64,000 bases of DNA from Gonapodya prolifera JEL478 (taxonomy: Eukaryota > Monoblepharomycota > Monoblepharidomycetes > Monoblepharidales > Gonapodyaceae): positions 194,105 to 258,104 of the forward strand of contig KQ965788.1 of the NCBI GenBank assembly GCA_001574975.1, in the 5' to 3' direction. Every line of letters begins with the position of its first letter. Position 1 is the stretch's first letter. Below the pieces are notes generated by a model that made no database searches, was not told where the DNA came from, and worked only from the letters and a program-made list of their open reading frames with translations. The translations under genes and the position numbers were made by a program. Below are positions 12,630-23,599 of the stretch, piece after piece.

Positions 12630-15600
12630 TCACAGCGATGCACTCCCACACGAACACTGATCCAAACTTTCCATAAGCTTGTCGCAAATCTCGGACAGCT
12701 CCTGTGAAACAAACAAGATCGTCAGTTTTCCCTTCTTGCACAGCGGTCTTCACATCAAACTCATTTCTCCGCCTCCCGAAAGCTCACCTTATTCTCCCCG
12801 GCACGCTTCTCCGCCTCCGCCTCTGCAGCGCGCACCTGCACCTCCTTCTGCTGCAGCCGGGCTTTGAGCAGCATGGTTTCCTTCTCGTAGCCTGCACGTA
12901 GACGGGCGAGTTCGACATTTGCTCTGGTGATGTGACGCGGAGAGAATTAAAAAGCAAGTACAAAATCTCCCCACCATCACCACAGGTATTGGAAACGCAC
13001 CCCTCGAGCTTCCCTTCGGCATGCTTCTTCAACGCGTCGTACTTGTTCTTCCACGTGTCCAGCTCCTCCTGTAGGGCCGCTTGTCGCTTCTTGGCTTGCT
13101 CTTCATCCTGTAGTAAAGAGTAGGGGGTAATTTCGGTGCGCGCGAACGTTAGGTGGGGGTTTCCCTTACCCCCTTCCACCATGGCAACCCACCCTTTTTC
13201 TCCCCCCTTCCTCCTCGACCAACTGCTGCCTGAGGCCGCCCACAACCTTCTCCATCGCCGCGACTTGTTCGTTCATGCGCGTAGTTTCGGTGCGAGCTTG
13301 GGTGAGTTGGAGCGTGTGGCGTTGGGTTTGGAGTTGATTGTCGGCTGGCGTAGGGAGGGGAAGCGTAGGGAGGGATGAAAGACAGACAAAAGGCCGAGAT
13401 AGGGGAATGGAAGGAGTCATTGCCAACCACAAAACTCAGGCATCACACAAGAGGGACAGTCAACGCACCTATCACACCTTCCATTGTCTCCTCCCACTCG
13501 TTCATCACAATAGCCATCTTCTGCACCTCCTGCTCGGCTTTTTCCTTTTCCTGTTGCGCAGTTTCAGCTTGTTCTTTCAGTTGCCTTTTCTGTGTCCGTG
13601 TGTGGGTTGGTTGATCCCGCCGGGTCCGCAACACATTGAGTGGGTCAGAACTACAAAGCACATACTCCGCAAAACCACATGACATACCTCCGTCTCCCAC
13701 TCCGCCCGCATCTTCTCCACGTCCCGCTCCGTATACTTTGGCACGCTTCGCGGGCTCGTTGGGGCGTCGAGGATGTCCAATAAGGAGCCTTCCATTTGCA
13801 TCGGCGTCCGCATCTGTGCCTGTCCCTGCTGCAATTGTGGGTACACGTGAGGTGACGGTCCATTCCCCACCCCAGACCCAACAGCGAGTGACCGGCCCGG
13901 TGACGCGTCCATCAGACTCATCCCCATCCCCATCCCCATCCTTTCCCCACCCACCCCACCACCAGCTGCCGGCGTCGACGTTGATGAAACCGGCCGCTTG
14001 ACAGGCGACCCGAAGGCCATGAGCAGGTCAATGCTCGCGAGAGGGTCGAATTCGGCAAGTGTGGGCGGGGCGGATGCGGGGAGGGTGAAGAACGCGGGTA
14101 GAGGTGTGGGCGCGGCAGGGGCAGCAGCGGCAGAAGTACTAGTGGTGGTGGTGGTGGCAGAGGGGAATGGGAAGAACGGGTTCATCGCAAACGGTGCCGG
14201 TGCCGCGGGAGGAGCAGCGAAGGGTGATGGGGCGAGCGATAGCGGGGGTGTGGTCGACGAGGAAGGGGAGAGTGCCACCGCCATCGCCGCCACGGCTGGA
14301 CTACCGATCGTCGCTGGAGTGGGTTGTGCGATGCCGGTGCCGCCGCTAGTACCCATCTCTGGGACAGATGGTCCGGACACGTCACTCGAGACGGCCGGTG
14401 TCGGCGCGGATGTGAGCGCAGGTGCCGGTGCCGGTACGGACTCGCCCACAGGACCAACCGACTCCCTCTTCTGCTTCTTCACTCTCGGTCCACTCTTCCC
14501 CGCGCCATCCTCCCCCGCCGCCGCCGCCTTTGCCTCGTCACTCACCACCCCTGCTACACTCCCTGCGCAAGCGCTCTCCTGCACATGCACGTGCACATGC
14601 CCACTTTCAACGTCCACCTCCGCGTCATCCTCCGCGCGCCGTTTCGTTCCGTGCGGCTCATGGACCCGTGGAGCGTGTTCGACCAACTTTCCGCCCGGGC
14701 CTGGTACAGAGACCGACATTGAGGCGGCTGGCGTGGGCGCGGTGGAAGAACCGCGATCGGACGATGTGGGGCGGGACCGGAGCGAGGGCGGTTTGGCGGG
14801 AAGGGCGGGACGCGGTGGCTTGGCGGGAGCGGTTGTGGCTGGAGGTGGTGGTGCGGGGGTCTTGGTGGTGGTGGTGGGAACGGGAATGGAGAACATCGCG
14901 GGAGAGGGGAGTGTGGAAGTTATCGTGGTGGGTGGCGCGGAAGGAGCAGGAGGAGCGGCCGTAGGAGCGACAGTCGCGATGGATGGAGTAGGTTTGGCCA
15001 CCTTCGGTGCCTTGGCAGCTTTGGGCGTCGCGATGGGGGACGCGGCGACCGGCTCTGGTGCGTGTTTGGGCGTGGATGGCGTGGCAGAGTGAGTAAGTTT
15101 TGCGAGCGCGAGCGTGCGCCGGGGTTTGGGCGTTTCGGATCTGAGGGTTGGTGCCTTTGGTGTTGCGGCGGTGGATGCGTGAGATAATTCAGCAGGAGCT
15201 GGAGTCGCAGTGGGAGCTGGTTTGGGTGCAGGTCGGCGCGAAATAGACGACTTGACCGCCGCAAGACGTGCGCGAGCAGCCGCCGAGGGTGCTTGAGCGA
15301 CGGGGGAGTTACGCTGCTGCAGTTGCGTCTCCTTGTGCTGGTGCTTCTTGACGGTAGAGATGGGAGATTTGACGGGCGTTTTGGCGAGCGGCGTCTGTGC
15401 GAGGATGTTGTGTCTGTGCGAGTTCTTTGATAGGGGCGTTGACGGCGGTCCTCCCGCGTGTGGTGTGACACTACGGGCCGAGGCGAGCATGTCAATGTCC
15501 TCTTTTTGGAGAGGACGGTCAAGAGGGGCGATATCGAACGCGTCGTCGTCCGAGTCCCCGTCTCCGTCTGCGTCTGCGTCTGCATCTGCGGCACCAAACG

Positions 15601-15913
15601 TGGCGTGGGTGAGTGACGAGGGAGATAGGTGGAACGATTGATCCAGATGGGGAGAGGAGCGGCCGTGCGGGATGTGGAACGAGGTAGAAGCGGAGGCGGT
15701 GGCGGCGGTTGTGGGAGATGCAGCGTAGGAAAATGGCCGCTTGAGACCGGCGTGCGTGTGCACGTGCGCGGGGTCGGCAGAGTTTTCCTTCCCGGGTGAG
15801 TCCATGGGTGCATCGAACCCTTCCAGACTTGCGTCGTCGAGGGTGAGCGTGTCTCCGCCATCGAAGGAAATATCGTCGATGCCCATCGCGTCGGAAGAGA
15901 GGATGTCTGCCAT
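12630..15913 (-). CDS. long disordered protein with C-terminal TACC-like coiled coil
   Basis: The first exon encodes about 750 residues of low-complexity Ala/Pro/Ser/Thr sequence with an acidic start (MADILSSDAMGIDDISFDGG), a short alternating Asp-Ala run (DADADADGDGDSDDDAFD), several TPK/SP-type sites and a basic patch (RVKKQKRE). The following small exons form a continuous heptad-type coiled coil (KEQAETAQQEKEKAEQEVQK; RQAALQEELDTWKNKYDALK). The protein ends ENKELSEICDKLMESLDQCS, which closely resembles the C-terminal TACC signature of microtubule/spindle-pole proteins such as Alp7. The role in spindle or microtubule organisation is inferred from that domain only. The stop is at 12630-12632. 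The start at 15913 is preferred over an in-frame ATG at 15997, which appears to lie inside a 5' intron (donor near 16003). Confidence 0.62.
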
Positions 15914-16394
15914 CGTGGGTGGTGGTGGGGTGTGGCTGGCGCAGCGTGATGTTTTGAGAAGGTGTGGACGGAACGAGGCGGATGGGAGAACTCTCACCTA
16001 GATTCAATCGAAAATGTTCTCTTCTACTTTCGCTCCTCTTCTCAGTGGCTTATCGCTCCAATCGGCGCCTCCTCCTTCCCCTCGCAGTGTCCGTCAGCGG
16101 CGGGTCTCTTTCCTCGAAGCAGCGCGGACAATGTCGACGTCCAATTCCCGTCAGAACTTCGATCGTGGTGGCGAATATCGGTGGACGGTGATGGCTCGTT
16201 GAGTGCGAGTGTGCGAGAATGATGCGCTGGTGCGGGCACAAAATTATGTGCCATTCGATTTTGTGCGCAAGGACCACACATATCTCGCTTCCGCACGTCA
16301 CGGTCTTTTGCCTTCGATGCCGTTCGGTCCGGAACGCGTCAATCATCCTCGGCGACCATAAAATCTCAATTTTGTCAGGTGTCCTGTGCACGGG
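15914..16394. other. 5' region of the TACC-like gene
   Basis: This contains a likely 5'-untranslated exon and intron of the gene to the left (donor-like ATCTAG|GTGAGAG on the minus strand near 16003). Short open frames are present on both strands, but none has coding support. GC-rich sequence changes to AT-rich at about 16.2-16.4 kb, where the satellite begins. Confidence 0.45.
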
Positions 16395-17399
16395 GCGCAG
16401 TGGGGTGAATATACATCCCAACAGACTTGCTGAAAAACTGTTGGGATATTGCATAATCCCACACACTCACAGCACTAATGTTACACCAGAGAGCACTTGG
16501 TTAGCCTTTTAGAGGCTTCCAATTACGTTGGTGAAAGGATTCTCACAACTATTTCACAGGATTGCAACACACTTGCTCAAAAACTGTTAGGATATTGCAC
16601 ATGCTGGCACTTTTGCAACACATAAGTAAGAGCAGAGAGCATTACTGTGACCTCTGAGATGGTTCTAATGAAATTGGATGAAAAATTTCTCATGCCTTAT
16701 TTGATGATCCCAACATTGCTTCCTCAAAACCTGTTAGGACATTCATATTCCCATACTTTGCTGGCACAAAGGTCATGACAGAAAGCATTGCTTTGACCTT
16801 TAAGTAGATTCCAATTAAATGTGGTGAAAATATGCCACTGTTTCAGTAGATCCAAGCAAACAGACTTGCAGGGAAACCATTGGGATATCATACATTCGCA
16901 CAGATTCACACCATTAATAGTACAGCAAAGAGCATTTGTGTGAGCTTTGAGAAGGTTCCAATTGATCCTGGTAAAAATATTATTGCAACTGTTTCCAAAG
17001 ATCACTTGCAGAAAAACTGTCAGGTTATTACAAATTGCATTCTTTTACAATACATCAGCCACAGTAAGGATAACTTTTGTGGCCTTTGAGATGGTTCCAA
17101 TTAAATCTGGTAACAATATTCTTGCAACTGTTTCAGAATATACAACCACCTTCACAACAAAACTGTCATGGTATTCATAGTCCCACTCTTTGGCATCACT
17201 TTCAACACAGCAAAGAGCACTTTAAGGGAGTCTGAAAAGTTCCTATTTTATTGTGATAATATTTATACCATAATTTCACAATACTGCAACACACTTTCAT
17301 AAAAAACTGTTAGGGTATGGCACAGTTCCAACCAATGGCATCACTTTCAGCACTATCAAGAGTGCTTTGAGGGAGTCAGAGAAGGGTCCCATAACTTCA
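16395..17399 (+). repeat. tandem satellite, unit about 146 bp (left block, seven copies)
   Basis: A degenerate block recurs with the core AAAACTGTTAGGATATTGCA, followed by a CCCACACTTTG.-type segment, an AGCAAAGAGCA segment, and GAGAAGGTTCCAATTAA then GGTGAAAATATT. Cores end near 16440, 16586, 16733, 16880, 17019, 17165 and 17309, spacings of about 139-147 bp. Copies are roughly 65-80% alike by eye. The block stops exactly where the Harbinger element begins and resumes after it. Confidence 0.8.
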
Positions 17400-17814
17400 G
17401 GGTGCATTTGGTACACCTCTATAATCCAATTATAGAGCCTCAAAAAGTCTTTTTTGCCTGAGATAGAGATAGAGGAATTGTAAAGTTTGTGCTACACAAC
17501 ATAGGTGAGCTGCACAAGCCTGTAATCTGCAGGAACGTGTATATATGATCAGATGTACATAGCAAGACATAATGTGCACAGAACTCACCTGCAGGAACGT
17601 GATGCCAAACTTAGGGCATGTCTTGCAGGTGTGCACATCTAAACCCGCGGCCACAGTAGTGACACAGCAGCTTATACCCAACACTCATACTACACTATAG
17701 ACTCCACATTAGTGGATGTCAGTGTGACAGTTTGGTGCAGCACTACAATTGGGAATAAGAGAATTTGAGGCTCTATAACGCTCTACAATGCCCTATCTCT
17801 ATTATTTCTCAACA

Positions 17815-18945
17815 GGACCCGTTTGGTACCTCTATAGAGCAATTTTGTAGAGAAATAGAAAAAGAGGTCAGGGCCTTTTTTTTCAATCTATCACAGAAGT
17901 GGTTGAATGTTTCCCATTGCAAAATGGTGGCATCACCCATCCTGGCACGCAACATCAGTGGCATTGACACCAAGCAGCTCCCCAGAATGCCAACAAGGCA
18001 TCCTGTGCTAGCTGGACAAGTCCAGATCACAACCAGCTTCTCTTGGAGTGCCTTGTACAGCAAGCCTGATTGGGTAAGCCTTGTCAGGCTGGATTTAATT
18101 GCTTGGGATAGTTCTGGGGCTTCCTTCAATGCCATTGCCAAAGTCACATACACAGTGGACCAATTCAAGGCTTGCTACCACCAGCTTCAGCAGAGTTACA
18201 AGACGTGGAAGTGTCTCAAGGACAAGAGTGGTCAGAGCTGGGATGGTCAAATCTGTTGGATTTTTGGTTGACAATGAAGTTTGGGACAAAGAACTTCAGG
18301 TGAGTGATGCAGTTTGTCAATTGTGTTGAAATGTGTCAGCTCCCTCACCCACTCAATATAGGCCATTGCAGAGCGTAATATGCATGGAAAGAAGGATGAG
18401 GAGTGCAGGAGAGTCCAGAGTATCTGCAAACATGGATACCCCCTATGGGACATTGCTGCAAGGTGTTTGAGGGTCAAGTTGCTGTTGGCACCCACACTGT
18501 CACCATCTGCAATGAAGTTATGGAGGCACAACAGGAACTTGCAGCAGGCAAGCAAAAAGCACCAGTGAAGATTCAGTCACTGGAGGAGGATGGATTGGAT
18601 TCGGAACCATTTGATGCAGCATTGCAAGCTGGTGAGCTGTGTTCAAAGCAATTTTGGCTTTACATTTGATACTGTGCTTTGGCTTTGTAGGTATGTCATC
18701 CCCTCCCCTCTGTCTTGTCCTCCTTTGCAAGGAGGGATTCTGGGATGTTGGTTGCAAGTTCTGCATCCATGCCATACTCCACCACCTTGATGGAACAAAA
18801 GTGCCCACAAGCGTCTGGACTTGGAATCAAGGGTGCAATCAAAGGATTGGGGGCAAAGGCGGAACTGCTTATGGAGGGGCTCATTGAACCCCCTTCCAAG
18901 CGCAGACGCTGCAATGACGCCCCCACAACATTAGGCTTGCCCTAA
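17815..18945 (+). pseudogene. Harbinger Myb/SANT-like DNA-binding protein relic
   Basis: The frame from 17765 gives VTYTVDQFKACYHQLQQSYK and TWKCLKDKSGQSWDGQ, followed across an intron by DNEVWDKELQ and then HGYPLWD. This is the layout of the Myb/SANT-like (Myb_DNA-bind_3) partner of Harbinger transposases. A further segment ends in a basic PPSKRRRC patch that could be a nuclear localisation signal. Frames change between segments and the TGG/LVD positions shift, so I treat it as degraded, although some changes may be introns (acceptor TAG before 18361, another near 18690). Its normal role would be to bind the element's ends and help import the transposase. Confidence 0.6.
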
Positions 18946-19339
18946 AAGTCCCACAGGACAACAAGTTGGTGGATGCTGACATATTGATGGATGCCACAGA
19001 TGTTTTCCATGACATTAAAGTGGCTGTGGGGTTCCTGATGTATAAGACGCCAAACTCCATGCTGTTATCTCATCTGGGAGCAGGACAGGATGCATTCAAA
19101 GGTGACACATGATATGACTGGACTAGGACTGTCTGGATTGCCCATTGGGGTTCATGCAAGCCATGGGACAATTGACACCATTGGGACACCTCATTGTGGA
19201 CACAGGCAGGCTGGATTTGGACTGTTTGCAGGCACATTTACAATTTAAAAGATTAAAAACTATTTTTATGATGTATCAAACAAAAATACTTTTGAAAATT
19301 GATATATTCTATATGTTTGACAAATGTCCCACTCTAACT

Positions 19340-20315
19340 TCACTCAAACCACCTGCCCTGCCCATTCATGTACCAGCCAATTGTCCATTGTACACGTTCC
19401 ATCTGGATGAAGTTGTGCAAAACACAACATGCTATGAGGAGCCTTGTCTGGACAGCAGGGGAGTACTGGGGTGCAACATTTAGAATGGGTAATTGCTTCT
19501 TCAGCATGCTAAATGCATGCTCAATGACGTTACAGAGGGAGGAATGGCAGAAGTTGACAAGTTCTTTAGGATTGATCCGTCTAAAGGGGAATTCCAGGAG
19601 TAACAATGCAGATTGCACAAAAAAACATTATAAGGCCACTCACCTCAATCCAGCAATTCCCCATTCTTCAAGTGATACCAGACTGTCTTGTAAGGAGTGA
19701 GAAAGTGCACGGAGAGCTCATAAATAGCATCTGCAAGCCAGAATTTGCCTTCTAGGGTCACAAAGTCCTGTCCAATAGCATCCTTCTGCACTGATCCATC
19801 AATCATTAATCCTTCCCATCCTGGGAATATGTAGCAGAACAGTAAGTCAAAGTCAACTGCTGCCGGCACATTCCAAGTGATGTCCCCCTTCCTGTTCTGA
19901 TACAGTGCCTGGTCTCTCACTGGTATATATATTCTGGGATGTGGGTACCATCAATTGTGCCAACGCAGTTGTTGAAAAATGGGTAGTAGCAGGGGTTGTT
20001 TGAAATGCATGGGTGTGTCCAAACTCCATCCAATGGAATATCCCTGCCATCCTTCAACATTCAAGTGTCCTGCAACTTTGCTTCCAATAAATGGAAGACA
20101 GTTGGTTCCATCCTGAGGACGCAATGGGCATGAAACAGTGCACTTTCCAAAACCTCCCACACACAGTCCAATCCCAGCAGTGCAGGGCCCCTTATCCTCT
20201 TAGTCATTGCAATCAATTTTCTGAAGATATACTGCCATTGTATAAATGGCAAGTGCCATCCAAGTTCACACCTGCTCCACTTGTAAAGCTTCCAACCCAG
20301 ACAAGGAAGAAGCAT
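19340..20315 (-). pseudogene. Harbinger DDE (DDE_Tnp_4) transposase relic
   Basis: Minus-strand fragments in order are LGLDCVWEVLESALF, a DGTN-type segment, VRDQALYQNRKGDITWNVPA, AVDFDLLFCYIFPGWEGL with a following SVQKDAI, FWLADAIYELSVHFLTPYK, and finally NFCHSSLCNVIEHAFSMLKK. These match the DDE_Tnp_4 core: first Asp region, DxxF..GWEG..D, and the IE-x-x-F-S-x-x-K segment carrying the final Glu. At least three frame changes separate the pieces, including one between the segments around 19620-19650 and one near 19950. No single intact ORF exists, so the copy is not expected to encode active transposase. Confidence 0.72.
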
Positions 20316-20567
20316 CCAATTTGTTAATATTGGACATCAATCCCAATTCTGGAGATGCCATTGGTCCAAATTGGTAACTTGGTTGAGAAGAGAAAGATGA
20401 ATTGGTAACTCTGCAACTTTTTCAACATTCTCTGTTTTTATTCTAGAGGGATCATTGAAATAGAGCAATTGTTTGGGTGGGCTCTATCTCTATAATATTT
20501 TGCTCCACAATAAGTCCATTATAGAGGAATTATAGAGCGACATAGGAAAGTACCAAACAGGCCCTCA

Positions 20568-20810
20568 GGTGAAAATATTCTTTCAACTGTTTGAAAGATC
20601 CCAAGACACTTTCATGAAAAACTGTCAGGGTATTGCACAGTCCTGAACTTTCACATTACCAAATGATAGCAAAGAGCACTTTTGGGGCTTCAGAGAAGGT
20701 TCCATTAATTTGCAACTGTTTTGTAATATCCTGACACATTTTCAGAAAAAAAATGTGGGTATTGTACATACCCAGACTTTCACCTTGAGCCATGTGCTCT
20801 CCTGAAGTCC
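20568..20810 (+). repeat. tandem satellite, unit about 146 bp (right block)
   Basis: The array resumes at GGTGAAAATATTCTTTCAACTG directly after the right TCA. Two more cores are visible, near 20624 (GAAAAACTGTCAGGGTATTGC) and 20755, the second strongly decayed. Confidence 0.75.
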
Positions 20811-21490
20811 ACAGCCTTACCATTTATGTATATCAATCAAGGAAATTTGGAACTCCCCTCACTCGCTCAAGTGCTTAGGATACCTGATTAGGCTTCTTAG
20901 TTATTAGTGGGACAGGGAGTAAGAAAGATGAGTTGGAGCCGAAATCTTTCATTCTCTATTGCCTAATTAGGAGTTTGTACAGTGTAGCAGCAGGAGCGAT
21001 TTCAGTTTCAAGATGGCACGTCGACCACTTTGAAAAAAAGAGCGAAAAGCCGCTTGTCAACTGACGGATGGAACTCATGTCGGACCAGCCAGATAAAACG
21101 CCTTTCAACCAACGAGTCAAAATGTGCTGTCGGACCGGACGATCGAAGGAGCAACGGTGTTCGACTCCGACCACGAATTAATTAAGCCAGATGGAGAGCG
21201 CACGTTGTTCGGGCGCACAAAGCGGTCCTTAAGGGACGGAAGAGGCGGCATCAGGCCAGGTACCCGAATAAAGACGAAGCTTATAAGGGTTAGCAAAGGT
21301 TCCAAAGGCGCAGAAGATGTGAAGCGTGCGCACAATGGCTAAAAATCGATGGAATTCGAGGTTGAAAAGGTTTTCCAGACAGGGAAAGATAAGGAAAAAA
21401 GCCATGCTTGCGGAATCGACCACAGTCACTGATAAACTCCGGCGGGTGGCGCACACGGTTACTGCGCTATCTCACGACACCTCGCGCGCC
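20811..21490. other. intergenic region upstream of the PB1-like gene
   Basis: No supported gene. The first third is AT-rich satellite decay. From about 20960 composition returns to the GC level of the genes, and the last bases before 21491 must hold the promoter and leader of the next gene. Confidence 0.45.
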
Positions 21491-23403
21491 ATGGTTCTGC
21501 GGAAAGTCCGCGTAGAGTTCTGGGACGGTGAGCTGCCCTCTGTTTTCCTCCTGCACCGCCGGTTTCCCGCCGCTAACAAACCTCCCCCCGCTCAGGTATC
21601 AAAGTCCTCGTTCTCCGCGATGCAACACTCCCCCGAACATACGACGAATTCGTCGCTCTACTCTGCCTCAAAATACCGCAGATTGAAGTCGCGGCTCAGT
21701 CATACGTCCTGCGGTTGGATTACCACGAGCACTCTGACGTCCGCGGGGCGATTTTGCTGCAGGAGGACGATGACTTGCTGGTTATGTATGAGGCCGGGGA
21801 GAGCTTGGTGTTGAATGTGCAGTTGGAAGAGGTGAGTCGCGAGCACAGCGTGGCAAGCGCGAGGCGTCCCGCCGGAGGCGAGTTCTCCCCGGGGGCGGAA
21901 TAGTATTCGCGGAGCAGGGTACTAAGTGCGAAGCGCTGGCCGAGGAGTCGGCCGGAGGCGATTTCTCCACGGAGTGGGTATTCGAGGCCTAATCGCAAAG
22001 CGCTGACCGATGAGTCCGCTGGAGGGGAGGTATCAGCCGAAACGAGTGGATTCAATGTCTTGATCTGAATGTTTTGATTTGCCCCGAGTTTGGCTCCAAC
22101 ATCGACTGTGATCCCAGGTGACCGACCGAACCCGCCACCTCCTTGTCACGCCCGAATTCATCGCCTACTACCAACACGTGATCCTTCCCTCACTGCAACA
22201 ACCTCCCTTAGCCCCCAACGCTGATCCAGCACCCCCTCCTCCAACACTACTCAACACCCCGTCACTGGGACCAGTCTCAGTCGGGCCCCGGCGGCACTCT
22301 ATCCCCGTCGCACAGCAACAAGTCACGGACACGAGCGAGCCACTGAGCCGGTTTGGGTCACTGTCACGGTCTGGGTCCACGCGGGCACCATCAAACACGT
22401 CCAGCAACGCTGGGTCCGCCCACTTTGTGCCGTTCCAGGCGCTCACGCCGACAGCAATCACGCCCTCGTCCTCGTTTGCGAGCGGAGCCGCACATGATAG
22501 CGCAGTCTCAGATTGCCAGAGCGATATGACGGGCGTGTCAAGTGTTGACTCGTAAGTTTCAAGCTCTTGTGTAGTCAGTACGAGATACCCACAATCTCAC
22601 TCTTACTCCCACTCCCAGGATATCAGTCCCTACCCTCGGAGCCACGCACACATTCCAACTGGCCTGGACGACTCCCTCCAAGCAAACCATTTCGCACGTC
22701 ATGGGTGCACTGGGGACGGTCGAATGGGAAGCGCAGCGGGGGTGGGGGTACAAGCAGGTGGGACGGTTTCGGTGGTTTGTTACTTGAGGGATTTTTGTTG
22801 ATATGTCGGCTTGTGGGATAGGTTAGGTACGCGGAGACGGATCTCACGATCTCCTACGCGCCGAGGGAGAGCAGTCTCAAGAACGCACGGATGGGAACGC
22901 GGTACACGTTTGTGAGTGTACACTGACCTCACTTCTTCCTTCGTAAAGCCGTCTCACGCTTACTCCTTCAATGTGCTCCACCCGTCACGTACGTTCATTA
23001 TCTCCCGCCCACCAATCTCGCCCTCCCTCCCTCACGCCACCTGCAGACAATCATATTCTCCTCCCGCCCCCTCTTCGACACCGCCCTACACAAGTACCCC
23101 CGCAAACTCGCCTCCCTCACACCCTCCGACTTCCTCTCGGCCTTCATCGCCCCCCTCGCCACAGTCGTCCTTGGCCCGGGCGGAGCTGTGCAGATGGACA
23201 CCGAGTGGGCGGTGCTTTCTCCGCCGGCGGGGCGGAAGCAGGGGCAAGGTGCCGGTGGGAACCCACGGGGCGGTGGGGAGTACCATTGTTGTTATGCCGT
23301 CAAGGAGACCGGGAGGGAGGCCGAGACTGTCACGAAGAGGGTCGAGGCGTGGGTCAGAGCGGCGTTGGGTGAGAAGGGGTGCTGGGGGCCCGCTGGAGTG
23401 TGA
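21491..23403 (+). CDS. unknown protein with N-terminal PB1/beta-grasp-like region
   Basis: Exons chain as MVLRKVRVEFWDG | IKVLVLRDATLPRTYDEF ... then SYVLRLDYHEHSDVRGA and LLQEDDDLLVMYEAGES, then a Pro/Ser-rich linker, then SVPTLGATHTFQLAWTTPS and SSRPLFDTALHKYPRKLASL near the end. The first 90 residues resemble a PB1-type beta-grasp fold: a two-strand start, a YDEF helix, then a DDDLL strand with an acidic pair; this is a fold guess, not a match I can verify. The second exon starts at GTGACCGACCG after a long intron of about 285 bp (21831-22115) filled with GC-rich imperfect repeats. The C-terminal 150 residues look globular but are not recognised. Confidence 0.6.
21831..22115 (+). repeat. 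GC-rich imperfect repeats inside an intron
   Basis: Two to three degenerate copies of a roughly 70-bp unit (GCCGGAGGCGA-TTCTCC ... GGGTATTCG) occupy this unusually long intron; other introns in the window are mostly under 90 bp. Confidence 0.5.
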
Positions 23404-23503
23404 GCGTGGGACATGGGGGTGGTACTGGACGGAGTGGGGTAAACACGACAGCTTTTTTTGGTTCAGTGCGCGCAGTGTACAGACAAAAGGGCGAGGGTTT
23501 TTT

Positions 23504-23599
23504 GGTAGAATATTGAGTGCACTATTTGCGATGAGTAAGAGATTCACTTGTGGTAGAATATTGAGTGCACTATTTGCGATGAGTAAGAGATTCACTTGT
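23504..23599 (+). repeat. perfect 48-bp tandem duplication
   Basis: Two identical, adjacent 48-bp copies begin GGTAGAATATTGAGTGCAC (23504-23551 and 23552-23599). They lie about 100 bp downstream of the stop of the PB1-like gene, probably in or just past its 3' UTR. The identity indicates a recent event. Confidence 0.9.

Larger units (their letters stand above)
17400..20564. mobile_element. PIF/Harbinger-type DNA transposon, decayed, inserted into the satellite
   Basis: The element starts GGGTGCATTTGGTAC and ends in the inverted form of GGGCCTGTTTGGTAC, and it is flanked on both sides by TCA (17397-17399 and 20565-20567). Removing element and one TCA restores a normal satellite monomer. Inside are two oppositely directed coding relics: a Myb/SANT-like protein on the plus strand and a DDE transposase on the minus strand, the usual Harbinger pair. 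Subterminal sequence is rich in short TATAGAGCCTC-type palindromes. A second left-like terminus (GGACCCGTTTGGTAC) at about 17815 matches the right end better than the outer one, so a MITE or nested copy probably makes up 17400-17820. Confidence 0.78.

Noticed and set aside
13998-15092. 364-codon plus-strand open frame
   Set aside because: It is antisense to the GC-rich first exon of the TACC-like gene and is only Gly/Ala/Val-rich shadow sequence.
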